Shown here piece after piece: positions 34,617 to 45,000 of a stretch of DNA of 64,000 bases (positions within the stretch are counted from its first letter, which is position 1; the number at the start of each line of letters is the position of its first letter). The notes beneath the pieces are model-generated. The model had not been told where the DNA came from, searched no databases, and was given only the letters and a program-made list of their open reading frames with translations. Source of the DNA: Tetradesmus obliquus (lineage: Eukaryota; Chlorophyta; Chlorophyceae; Sphaeropleales; Scenedesmaceae); assembly GCA_030272155.1 (NCBI GenBank), contig CP126192.1, forward strand, positions 5,056,501-5,120,500. The letters are read 5' to 3'. Both the position numbers and the translations under genes were made by a program.

Positions 34617-36194
34617 CAGCGGCAGCAGCAGCAGCAAGCGTTTCAGAGTCAGACCTGAACAACGCGCGTGTTGGATGGAATTGCTGCAGCACAGGATGCA
34701 AGCAAGCAGCAGGGCAAGCAGCGCTGTCTGCTCTATTAGCATCAACTACGGAATCAATCCCAGGCTGGGTTTAGCAGCTATACGCATGCTGTTGGCATGT
34801 TTGCTGCTGCCGCTCCCCAGCTGTCTGCCCGGCTCACCAGCTGCTGCCAGAGTGAGCACCAGCACTGGCCGCAGCAGACCCCGAACTATGCGCGACCTGC
34901 GGGCAGCAGCAGTTCAAACAAGAGTGAAATAAAGCACATGCTCATGTGCAGGTGCAGGCATCCAATGGTACATTTGTAACACCCGAAGGTCAGTTGTACC
35001 CACAGGCATGATCCAGGGGTGCAACAACCAGATAAACACTGAAAGGGCTCCTCATGGCAGACACTGCCTGGCATCCAGCAAGACAAGCCGCAAGCTGCTG
35101 CCCCGCACCATAGCCAATGCACAAGTGTCAAAGCATTGCCCAGCTGCTGCTCCAGCAACTCATTGCTGTGGAGCGTGCTACTCACTCTAGGATGGTGTGC
35201 ATGTGGTGCACGTATCTGTAGCTGCTGCGGTGCTTCTTCCAGTCCGGAAAGGTGTACATCTGCAGCACACAGATGTAAGACACACACAAAAAGCAGCGTC
35301 AGCAACCGCTTGCAACATGCATGTTGTTTAGCTAAGTATTGTCGCATGCTGGCTTCTCAAGGCAGCTGCACACGCGCCCTGTACACGGCAGCACACGCGC
35401 AGCACCTTCTTCACAGCACACCATGGGGCATGCACGCTGACAGCACTCACGCAGCACTGCATGCGTGCTCACCGTGCGCCGCCACACTCTGCTCTCCTCC
35501 TTGTCAGCATCCCACGCAATGTGCTCGTCTGGTGTGTGTGAAGCAGCGCAAACGGCAGCAGCATCAGAAAAAATGACATGGAGTCAGCTATGATGGGAGG
35601 TTTGCATGCATGCAAGGATACACGAGTGTGGTGGTGCTTCCTCAGTGTTGCATGGTGCGCATGCAAGCCACCCCAGCACGTTGCACCTAAGACCATGTTC
35701 ATTCACTGGCAGTGTTTCAATCTTTGGTCGACGTGCTTCGCAACCAACTACCCAGCATGCACCACAGGCTGAGTCCCTGACAATGTCGGCAAATGCAGTG
35801 TAGAAGACAAGCGCGTTGCTGCTCAATGCATTGCTGGGTGGCATGCTGCACGGCCAGCAGGCCAGTCCCGTCAGTACGCATTGCTATTTGTAAAATGCTC
35901 ACCGTAGTGCTGCCTGAGGTGCAGGTCCGCATTGGATGTGAGGCCTCTGCTGATTTCTGATGCTGAGAGCTGCGGCGAATATCCTCTGCTGTGCAGGCCT
36001 GCTGCGCTGCTGCCACTGCGGCCCCTGCCGAAGCCCTTGGGCCAGAAGGCCATGCATGGGCTACTGCTAATCCTTTGTTTGCCCCGGGCTGGCTGCAACA
36101 TGCAGCTTTGGTGGTGCAGGTGATGCTGCTGCTGCTGGGAGGGCCACTGCGTGCTGCATACTAAACGACCCGACGCTGCCAGCGGCAGCGCCAT
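32223..36194 (-). CDS. Bestrophin-like anion channel, plastid-targeted (about 465 aa)
   Basis: Nine exons: 35903-36194, 35473-35528, 35186-35259, 34838-34896, 34341-34552, 33928-34086, 33364-33539, 32886-32998 and 32223-32479; phases agree at all junctions. The first ~95 residues are Ser/Gln/Arg-rich like a plastid transit peptide. The bestrophin core follows: DEHIAWDADKEESRVWRRT, MYTFPDWKKHRSSYRY, a first membrane helix (GLLRPVLVLTLAAAAVAAY), LPIEPFQLTSFALSLLLVFR with NSSYGRWNEGRRRFG, ALFARWLVAFCRASKWYI, the helix HTARFLILWLLLLPLALWG, and the conserved acidic IEEIGVQIEEPFSILALENL near the C-terminus. Plant and algal relatives sit in thylakoids and pass chloride or bicarbonate (VCCN1; Chlamydomonas BST proteins of the carbon-concentrating mechanism). 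Which ion this one carries is not visible. The intron after exon 6 holds a duplicate of that exon's end. Confidence 0.92.
33816..33876. repeat. Intronic echo of bestrophin exon 6 (possible 54-nt cassette)
   Basis: About 60 bp repeat the 3' end of exon 6 (33925-33985), offset by 109 bp and nearly identical. On the minus strand the copy has its own AG before CCGCTGGAG and its own GT donor (gtgcgtat). Between them lie 18 intact codons (PLEEELAAWLEPSELSQL) with phase 0 at both ends, so inclusion would add 18 residues in frame. Confidence 0.85.
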
Positions 36195-38093
36195 CTTGCT
36201 TCTATGCAAGTAAAGTTCTGCTGATTCCGCTCAACAACCGGAGATGTTGCAACGTGTAAAAGCGACGTGATGGTGTGCGTGCTTATGTATCCTGATGAGC
36301 CTGATACAGGTTTGAGCAACCCTTACTTAGAGATGTGAGTGCACCTCTTACAGGCTTTGCTGTTACACGGCAGGAGGACAATGCGCTCACAGATGCTGCG
36401 GAACAAAGCACCAACGCCCACTTGTTACAGGGACAACCCTGTCAATTCTCAAATCTCTGAATTATTTTACAGCGTTCAAATTCGGCAACAACGAGAAGAC
36501 AGTGGTCAAGTTGCGGCGTTGGTGGATTCAGGGAGCGCTGGTGACACCTCAGCATGATCAGCACCAGCACCATCAGCGAAGCCACAACATGTCATGCGAT
36601 GCACACGTGTCCAAGCAGAAACCCTAAGACGCTTCGATCGCAGCACATATTGCAATTTGTCATCAGCAAGCACATTGACTGGTGGTTGTGGTGCAGTGTG
36701 TACTGCTGAAACTGGCACCAACAGCAGTGCCCACCTACTGCAGCATTAGACATTACAGAATTGCACATTGTGACACCGTGCAGCACAGCTCACCCTCACA
36801 GCTGACAGGGCGACCATCGCTGGAATGAGAGAATTAGTTACGTGCGGGTCCAACTGTCCAGAGTTTGCGAGTTGAGGACCGACAAGGCACTGCCTTCAAG
36901 ACATCAGTCAGTGACCAAGCAGATCGTCCCATACCAGCTGCTTCATGGTGACCGCAGCTGCTACAATTGAGAGAGGGTAGCTACATGTGGGTCCGGGCAC
37001 CATCTTAAATGTTTGATGCAACAAGCTTGGGAACCAGAGTTGCCATGCACATCTCAGAAGCTGTACTGCGCACGTGTCTGTGTCTGCAGCCGACAGAGTT
37101 CTTCATGCATTCGGTCTAAAGCATGGCATCAGCTGCTGCCCTCAACTCATGCAGCCGTGAGTTGGTGCATTCACATAACAACGTATCATTTGATCTGAAA
37201 ACAGCAAGCTTTTCAGCAGCAGTTGTGACTGCAGCTGCTGCACAGAATCAGCAAGCTTCAGCTGTTGCATTGATGCAACTATTATGACAACATTGCGGGT
37301 GCTACAAGGAACTGCAGCAACCTCGATTGACTACACTCAATACACCAGCACTGTAGCTACTGCGACACACTCACTTCTATGCAACTGCGATGAATTCAAG
37401 CAGCCTTGAGTTGCTGAAAACAGCTCAGCAGCAAGGTGCTTTTGCACTCAGCTCAGCAGCGTTTTGGCTGCTGCCGGCACACAGCTGCTATATTGCTTTG
37501 GTGCCGCCAGCAGTGACCAAAAATCATAGAAGCACTGGTTGTTGCGGCAGCTATGAGTAATACCCATTTAGTAGATCAGATTGTGTATGATGTACCAATT
37601 TAGCTGATGCACCCACCCATACAACTTTTTGCCGATGCACCCCACATCTGCACAACAAGCTGATTGCCCTCCTTCCGTCATGCATCATAACAAAAGCAAC
37701 ACAACAGCTTAAGAAATGCTTCAACAAAGAGATGTGCATGCTGCAGCATTTCAGCTTGAGCACCTCATGGGGCCAAGGTTGTTCAGTGTGCACACAACAA
37801 TAGCATACCAGCGCAAGCACAGTACCGTTTATGCTGCTTTCAATGTGACTCAGCAGGGCAAAACACCCTCACACATGCCAGCATCTATGCTGCCCTCCTA
37901 AAGTGTCTGGCTACACTAAAGTAAGCACGCAACCTCCAAACCAGGCTTGCGTATGATTCGCAGCTCCATATGACGCTTGCTCACGGTTGTGTACAGCAGC
38001 TGCAGCCAGGCGCCACACAAGTCTGCTGCCGCCCAACACGCCACTGCCCAAAGTCTCAGCTGGTGTGTCGGGAGACGTCTTCAAATCCGCCGC
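36195..38093. other. Gene-free stretch of about 1.9 kb
   Basis: Upstream of bestrophin and downstream of the secreted unknown. More A/T-rich than neighbouring genes, with no open frame that has splice support. Nothing identified. Confidence 0.4.
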
Positions 38094-39243
38094 TCATGGC
38101 TTCGGGTCCACTATAGTCCTGCCCCAGAGCAATTGGGTAGGTGCCACTTCCCAACGCTTGCCCCCGCAGTCAGCCACCACCATGACGCTGCTTGCTGTGG
38201 TGTTTGCCTCGCAGGACGCGCTCCTAGCAGTTGACTTGAGTGTCTCTTCATCCCTGATGCACGTCTGGGATACGCCTTTGTTGTTGACTAAGCACTTGGC
38301 TTTCCCCCGCACTTTGAGCTGCGCAGTGCACTTGGGATTCTCTGGCCCGCTCATGCAAGTCATGGCCTGGCTCGTCGACAGCTGCTTCACAACTGTGACC
38401 ATGTCAAGCCTCTGCCCTGCAAAAGTGGGCCTCACGAGCGACGTGAGGGCTGCAGGCTTTTCATTGACCACGCTGCTGCAGTACCAAGTGCCAGTCGACT
38501 CGTTCTTGTCGTTCACGTAGAAGCCCTGAATAAAGATGTTAAAGCTTGACATGAAGATGCCGTCGGGCCCACCAAACTCTGTGTACGAAATGCCCCCAGA
38601 AGGCGGGTTGGACGCTGCACCCACGGGACCAAGAATCACTTGCCAGCTTGAACTCTCTGTGTAGGGCTTGCCAGCAGGAGCAGCGGCAGCAGCCGCCTGG
38701 CCGAGCTCTGGCTCTGTCTGCAGCAGGGCTCTGCTGACAGGGTCCGCAGCACCAGCTGCAGATGAGATTGCATGGCAGCAGCAACAGCAGCACCGCAAGA
38801 GGGTTAGTCCCGCCTTGCTGGCACTGGTGGCGGACAGCACTTGCTGGGCTTTAGCTGTGGCAGTACCACGATATGCTTTTTTTAATCATGCAACTGGCAG
38901 CGGCGGATGCATCCGCGTGCGAATTGACGGTGGGTGCAGAAGCAGTCAGTATACAGTTCAGCAACTGTGGCCAACCGCAGCTGCTGTATGGTTGCTGCAA
39001 GGTGCCGATGCAGCAATGAAATAGAAAGCTCTTGGACGATGGCATGTTTAGGTGATGGCACAGTGTATTGGCAGGTTACCTGCAGCTGGTGGTGGCATAC
39101 GCAGTAGCAGACTAATTGCGCGAACATGAAAATTCGCCTGAATCTTGGTGCTCACAACATTTGATTGTGTGCCATGCAACTGCGCAAGCGTCCTCACCTG
39201 TTGAGCTGAGGGAGGCTGCCAGGCACAGCAGCACAACCGCCAT
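38094..39243 (-). CDS. Small secreted unknown protein, about 235 aa
   Basis: Two exons, 39198-39243 and 38094-38755, join in phase 1. The N-terminus MAVVLLCLAASLSS is a clear signal peptide, followed by an Ala-rich linker (PELGQAAAAAAPAGK) and a folded-looking region: SSWQVILGPVGAAS, GPDGIFMSSFNIFIQGFYV, GTWYCSSVVNEK, MTCMSGPENPKCTAQ, KAKCLVNNKGVSQTCI, SCEANTTASSVMVVADCGG. Eight or so cysteines and an NTT glycosylation site fit an extracellular or wall protein, perhaps distantly like algal matrix proteins, but I recognise no domain. A longer upstream start (MSQWRL...) reads a different frame and lacks a signal peptide. Confidence 0.6.
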
Positions 39244-39480
39244 TGCGACATGGCCCTTGGCGGGATGCATTGGTGACACGTAGTTGACGAGTGCTGTCTC
39301 GGCAGGCTGTACAATGCGGGCCTACCCTTGGTGTCAGCACCTGCGCATGGGCAGGTGAACATGGCTGAGCAGCGCGTTTGAATTTGAATGTACACCTGGC
39401 TGACAGCCTGCACATGCAAGCTTGTGTATACCTGATGTATGCTCGATGATATTTGGTCACAGCAACAGCATATGTAGCAG

Positions 39481-39556
39481 CAATGTCTGCAGAATGCAGC
39501 AATGTCTGCAGAATGCAGCAATGTCTGCAGAATGCAGCAATGTCTGCAGAATGCAG
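39481..39556. repeat. Minisatellite: four copies of a 19-bp unit
   Basis: Four identical direct copies of caatgtctgcagaatgcag in the 5' flank of the secreted unknown gene. The period is not a multiple of three. Confidence 0.95.
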
Positions 39557-41558
39557 CCATTGCTGCACTGCTGTTCCGGCTGCGCTGCTGCACCGGCAGC
39601 CTTTGTGCCAGGTGAACCTGCTGCCGCTGTACTGGCGGCCAACCATGACGACATGACATGATGTACATCATGTAACTTGCTCGGTGTCAAGGGCAATGCT
39701 GTGACACACATACATACTGTACATACGTCATTTGCTGTACAACTCATAGATCGTCGAATCACATGCACACACATGCTGTATGAACCATTCATGTATGCAG
39801 TGCACGCAAGTCATTGGCAGCCTTGCATATATAAGCAGTGCAATTACATGCTTTCAAATCTATGTGGCCTTGAGAGTGGTGGTGCAAAGTTTGCAACGGC
39901 TGTAGCTAGCACTTTGCCTGCGGCAGGCGCTGCCAGGGATGAGTGACGGAGTGACCAAGCAGCAGCACGTTTGTGAAGAACCATATGGTTGATTGCATTC
40001 TGTGCCCTCCACGTATCATCTCTAGTACATACATTGTGCGGTGAGTGCAGCACACATGATATGGCAACTTCAAGCACTTGCACTCGCTGCACAATTCAGT
40101 CACTGCAGCGCGGACTTGTGCTGCGCATTCAATGTCCAGGGTCTGGGCTGACTGTGCATGTGATACCGTCCGACGCTAGAAGATGCCACAAGCTCCAGGG
40201 CCAGCAAATCATACTCACGATGCAAATGCAAGGGTCTGCGGTTGCTCCTGTTCCAATCTGCTGCTGCCGGTGCAGAGTCGGTGGTGTGCAGTCAACGCTG
40301 ACGACCCGTTGTCCCTGCAGGAGCACAGCAGCAGCGAGCGAATAAACTGGACTTACGAAATCACTGAAAACTATCTCTGTAATATCGCGCAAGACATGGC
40401 AGTCACGTGCAACGGTGGGTGGATGGTGTGCGCGTATGGTGCCAAATCGCCCAGAAGGCCCCTCTGAAGATACCACAACACTGTTTGAACTCATGCTGCG
40501 TTGAAACTAGCAGGATGTGAGCATTTGGAACATCTTTACATCTGGCATCAAGCTGCAACCTCCCATCTGCTCCTGGCCTCAAGTACACCAACGATACTCG
40601 CAGCCATTGCTCGTGCTCTGCATCTGATTGGTGCAAAACGCATGGTTTTGCAGTTCTCACCTGCGAATGGCGACGGGCTACTGCTGCAGCCTGGCGTTGC
40701 TTGTCACCGAAGCAGCACAGCGGGAACACCGGGACTCTTCCTCGTTGGACTGCAGTGTCACTGATGCTTGTGCGATGCGATCGCTTTCAGAAGTACTGAA
40801 CCGTTGAAGCCTTCAACCTTAAGACGTGCAGCAGCGTCGCGATGCACCGATCGGCGCTGCATGACATGTTCATGGGAGGTTCAGGACCATTGGTCCAAAC
40901 CAAGGAGAACCAATGAGAACAACTGTATAAAGAATTGCTTGTGGTCATTTGGTATCATTTGATCTTGTGTTTAGCGGAAGCAGCGAGAGGAGCGTGCTGG
41001 AACCACGACAGCGCAGCAGGGGGCAGTGGAGACGCCTGCTGCTCTGAAGACCCAGAGAACTCGCAGCTTTTTAAGGAGTAAGTCATATGGTTTTAGATGG
41101 ATTGCTGATGGCAGAGCTTGTTTGTAGGGGAAGGGCGGGAGTCCCGTGACACTGTTACACGGTGTTAAGGCCCTGTCCTTTGCCCTCCGTTAATTCCGCT
41201 CCCTGCAAAGAGGGCGTAGACACTTTCAACTTTCAACTAAAGAATTGCAGGTGACACACATTGCAGTAGCACAATGCAGAAGTGACTGTACGTGTTGCAG
41301 CGGATGCCGCCCGATTCACACGGTAGCTCATCAAAGAAGATGTCAAGGTGATTTTGCTACTTAAATGTGGTTTGGGAACTCTGCAGGGACAGCTGCTGTA
41401 GCCAGCGTAACCGGCGCCAGTTACGCCCATGGGTAGCTGAAAAGGACTAGGAGAAAATGTTAGACTCAGCCTGAGTGAGGTGACGTTGACATCACCCACC
41501 ATGCCTCCTTTTTTTGTTACCAGGGGGGACGGAATCCTACTGGCTCGCTACCACAGCA

Positions 41559-41578
41559 CAATTGGGCAAGCCCAATTG
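41559..41578. repeat. Perfect inverted repeat, 9-bp arms with 2-nt spacer
   Basis: The arms caattgggc and gcccaattg are separated by aa. It lies about 100 nt beyond the WDR70 stop codon on the minus strand, so it would form a hairpin in that 3' UTR if transcribed. It could also be a protein-binding palindrome or chance. Confidence 0.7.
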
Positions 41579-41681
41579 CCGGGAGCGGGAGGCAGTGCCT
41601 CACCAGCAGAACACGACACAACACCCTACAGGAGGTGCCCAGCGCCCGGACCGGCCACTCTGCAGCACCAAACCCCAAACC

Positions 41682-41983
41682 CTAATCGTCCTCATCCTCC
41701 GGCTCCGGCTCCGCAAACACCGGCTTGGGCTGCGTCTTTGCATACGCCGCCGTCAGCATGCTGATCTGATCGTCCTTTGTGTTTGCGTGCCGCAGGATGG
41801 CCTCCCGAGGGTCCATCTCTGAGTCCACATTTTGCAGCTTGCCGCGGGTTTTGAGCAAGTGCTGCGTGAGCAGAGTGCCGCCGGTGTTGCCGATGCGCCC
41901 CGCGCGGCCCATGCCTGCGGTGGCGCCTGGGTCAGGCTTGCGCGTCTTGATGGGGTCCTGCGGGTGGGGAAAGAAATTACATG

Positions 41984-42033
<50 letters not shown>

Positions 42034-45000
42034 GGTGTTGGTGATGTCAGCGAGTGCAGTGGCAGATGCCGAGCCCCTAGCACAAACAGCATCACCGATA
42101 TGCCGCTGGATCTGCTCCTAGCTAGGTGGCCTTGCTGCGTGCAAGCAGCAGTGCACATGCGCACAGCACAGTCGTGCTACAATGCAACAGCACCACACCA
42201 GGCGCCTCCAGTCACAGTTCCCTCACTGCCCCATCTACATCAGACCGAACACGAGCAATCCGCAGCTGCGCTGCTGGCGCTTGCTTTTCTCCTCGCACCT
42301 GGCGCTCCTTGAGCCGAGAGCGCTTCCTGCCAGTGTCCTCACGGTACATGGGCAGTGCATGCGGCGTCTTGATCACCAGCGGCAGGCCCGAGTCAAACGC
42401 GCTGGCAGCGCGCGGGGCGCGCCCCACCGCCAGCAATGCGCCGCGCTCGCTGGTGGTGGTGTCGTACAGCACCCGCACTGCGCCACCGCGCTTGTCGCCT
42501 GGCAATGTGGATGTGAGTGGCCACGGAGTGGCCAGTTTGAAGCAAGGCAACAGCGCGTCAGCAGCATGGTAAGAACATGCACGATGGAGCAGAGTGTAGC
42601 GCAGCATGGCAGCAGGCAAACGCGGGTTGCTGTGCCAGCCAGCCAGTGCTTCCTTGAGAGGCATCATGCACTCAGCAACATCCCTGTCACTACTATGAGC
42701 AGCATCCGCTGCAGTGTTTCTACCTTACACCGCGCTCCCAGCAGCATTTGCTGCACATGTTCTACACAGCACGTCACCCTCAGCATAGTTGTCTGCTCAG
42801 TGACAGCACCCACTTCTACAACCCCAGCAGCAGTCTCCAAAACCCTTGCACTCACCTACGCCAGCGAAGATCTGGTTGAGCCGCCCGTGCCACTGCACAG
42901 CCGCCACGCTGCTGGGCATGCCCACGCGGCGCACCTCCTTCAGCTCCCGCACATCCACAAACACCACTGCGCCGCCGCTGCCGGCCGCTGCTGCTGCCGC
43001 GGGGCCTACGGCACCCGTGCCAGTCAGCAGCAGCCGCTCGTCGGGGCTGAATGTTATGTTTGTTGTTGCGTAGTTGGTGGGTAGATCGTGCCAGGCTGCC
43101 AGTGGGGACTTGAAGGCGCGCAGGTCCCACAGCTTGAGGGAACCGTCTGTCGAGCGGGACGCCAGCAGCCGGTCATCCTGCAAGATGAAAAGAGAGTGCA
43201 GAGCATGTTTAGGGTCAAGGTGGTGGTGATAGCTGTTGAATTACTGTAGTGCTTGAGACTGACATACACAGGCAGCATACAGGATGTTACAGATGAGATG
43301 AGCGCAGGTCCCACAGCTTGATTGAGCCACCTGTGGAGCGAGAGGCCAGCAGCGGGTCATCCTGTAAGCATAACGAGGCAGCAAACAGAAAAGTTGTTTC
43401 AAGAATTAGCCCGCACGTCCCACAGCACGAGGGAGCCGTCTGTTGAACGCGAGGCAAGCAGTCGGTCATCCTGCAAAATAAGGTGAGATGAAGTGCAGGA
43501 TGCAGTCAATTAGCCATAGCATACACAGGCAGCATACAGGATGTGTACAAAGATAATGAGCGCAGTCCCACAGCTTGAGGGCGCCGTCTGTGGAGCGTGA
43601 GGCCAGCAGGCGGCCATCCTGCAAGATGTGAGGCAAGATGAGATGAGGCACGGTGAGTGTGAAGCAGATATGTGATGCTGCTTGGTCGGTGACGCAGCCC
43701 TGGGCTAAGCACACACAGGCAGCACAGTGAACTTGACAGAGGAAATTGCGTTGCTGTAGGGGCTGCGTCAAATGAGCTCGATTTCAGGTGAGACTGTCAT
43801 GCCCTAACACCTGACCCCCTTGAGTCTGAATCATTGCTGGCGCTCAGCTGCTGCTGCTGCCGCTCCGCTGTGTCCGATGTTTTGCAGCCGCTGCTGCATT
43901 AGCTGCGCGCCGTACCTGGCTGAAGGCCAGGCTGCTAATCTCGCTCTGCGCCTCGTGTGCGCCCCTCAGGATCTGGCTGGGCCGGCTGGCGTAGGTCCAG
44001 CCCTGCTTCTCCACCATCTGTGCAGAGGGCGGCAGCACGATCCCGACTGCGGCAGAGTGCCCGAACTTGCCGCCCACGCCCCACACCTGCGAGCAAGCAG
44101 GTAGATCACAGAGCAGCAGCAGACACATATGTTGGCCAAGCAGGGCCTGGGTTGCATGGCACGCGGTGCTGCGTCTGATGCAGAGATGCAATACCTCTTT
44201 CAATGCTGCTGACAGGATGTGGGATAACTCACTGTATCATAGCTGAAGCACGTCTTGGCAGTCGGCCCAGATCAGCAACTCTTGCATATGCTTTGTTGCA
44301 AAGCACGCAAATCGCTGTTACGGCTGCTTGCATGCATGCAGTCAACTCGCGTCACAAATGAGTCACAACCTATATATATTGTGAACACCACGCACCTGTA
44401 TGCCGCCATCCAGCATGCCAGCTGCCAGCAGCTTGCCGTCGCTGTTGTAGGCGCAGGCGGTGACGCCCACGCGCGAGGCGGAGGGGGTGGTGGGCCGCAC
44501 CACCGTCTTCTGCAGGATGTGGTTGGTGTCCCAGATCCTGCAAGCAGCAGGGGCAGCGGTGGCGGCAGTTGCGGCAGTCGAACCAGTTGGTGGGCTGGAG
44601 CAGTTGCAGTGGTTTGCGCAGCGCCAATGCCATGCATGCAGTGACACGGCAGATCACAGCAAGAAGCTGCATACATCTCTGCAGGCAGGCAGAAAGGAGG
44701 ACAGCTATGGCAGGCGATGTCACTGGACAGCCAAGGTCTGCAGCAACCCACCGCAACAGACAAAAGGGACAACAAAAACAAGGTGGACAGGCAGCCGGCG
44801 ACACCAGCAGACAGCACTCGCAGCAAGCAACTCAGCCCTGGCCAGATAAGCAGGCAGGCAGGCAAAATCAGCGATGCACACACCCTCACAACCCACACCA
44901 CCCACCTCACGGTGCCGTCCTCTGAGCTCGTTGCAGCAGTGCACCGGTCAATCGGGTGCCAGCAGCCGCCGGTGCAGCCCGTGATGTGCCCCTTGGTATT

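Larger units (their letters stand above)
39244..41681. other. Gene-free stretch of about 2.4 kb with small repeats
   Basis: Contains a 19-bp minisatellite, a short perfect inverted repeat and a candidate poly(A) signal for WDR70 on the minus strand (TGTAA at 41155-41159). No supported exon seen. Confidence 0.4.

Noticed and set aside
39048-39792. Minus-strand frames with repeated LQTLLHSADIAAFCRH
   Set aside because: They come from the 19-bp minisatellite read in three frames; no gene structure supports them.
40980-41240. Possible LTR or transposon end (short stem near gtgacactgttacacgg)
   Set aside because: No matching second terminus, target-site duplication or coding domain was found within the window.
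41675-41692. Telomere-like aaaccccaaaccctaa
   Set aside because: Only two imperfect units, and it overlaps the WDR70 stop codon. Not an interstitial telomere array.
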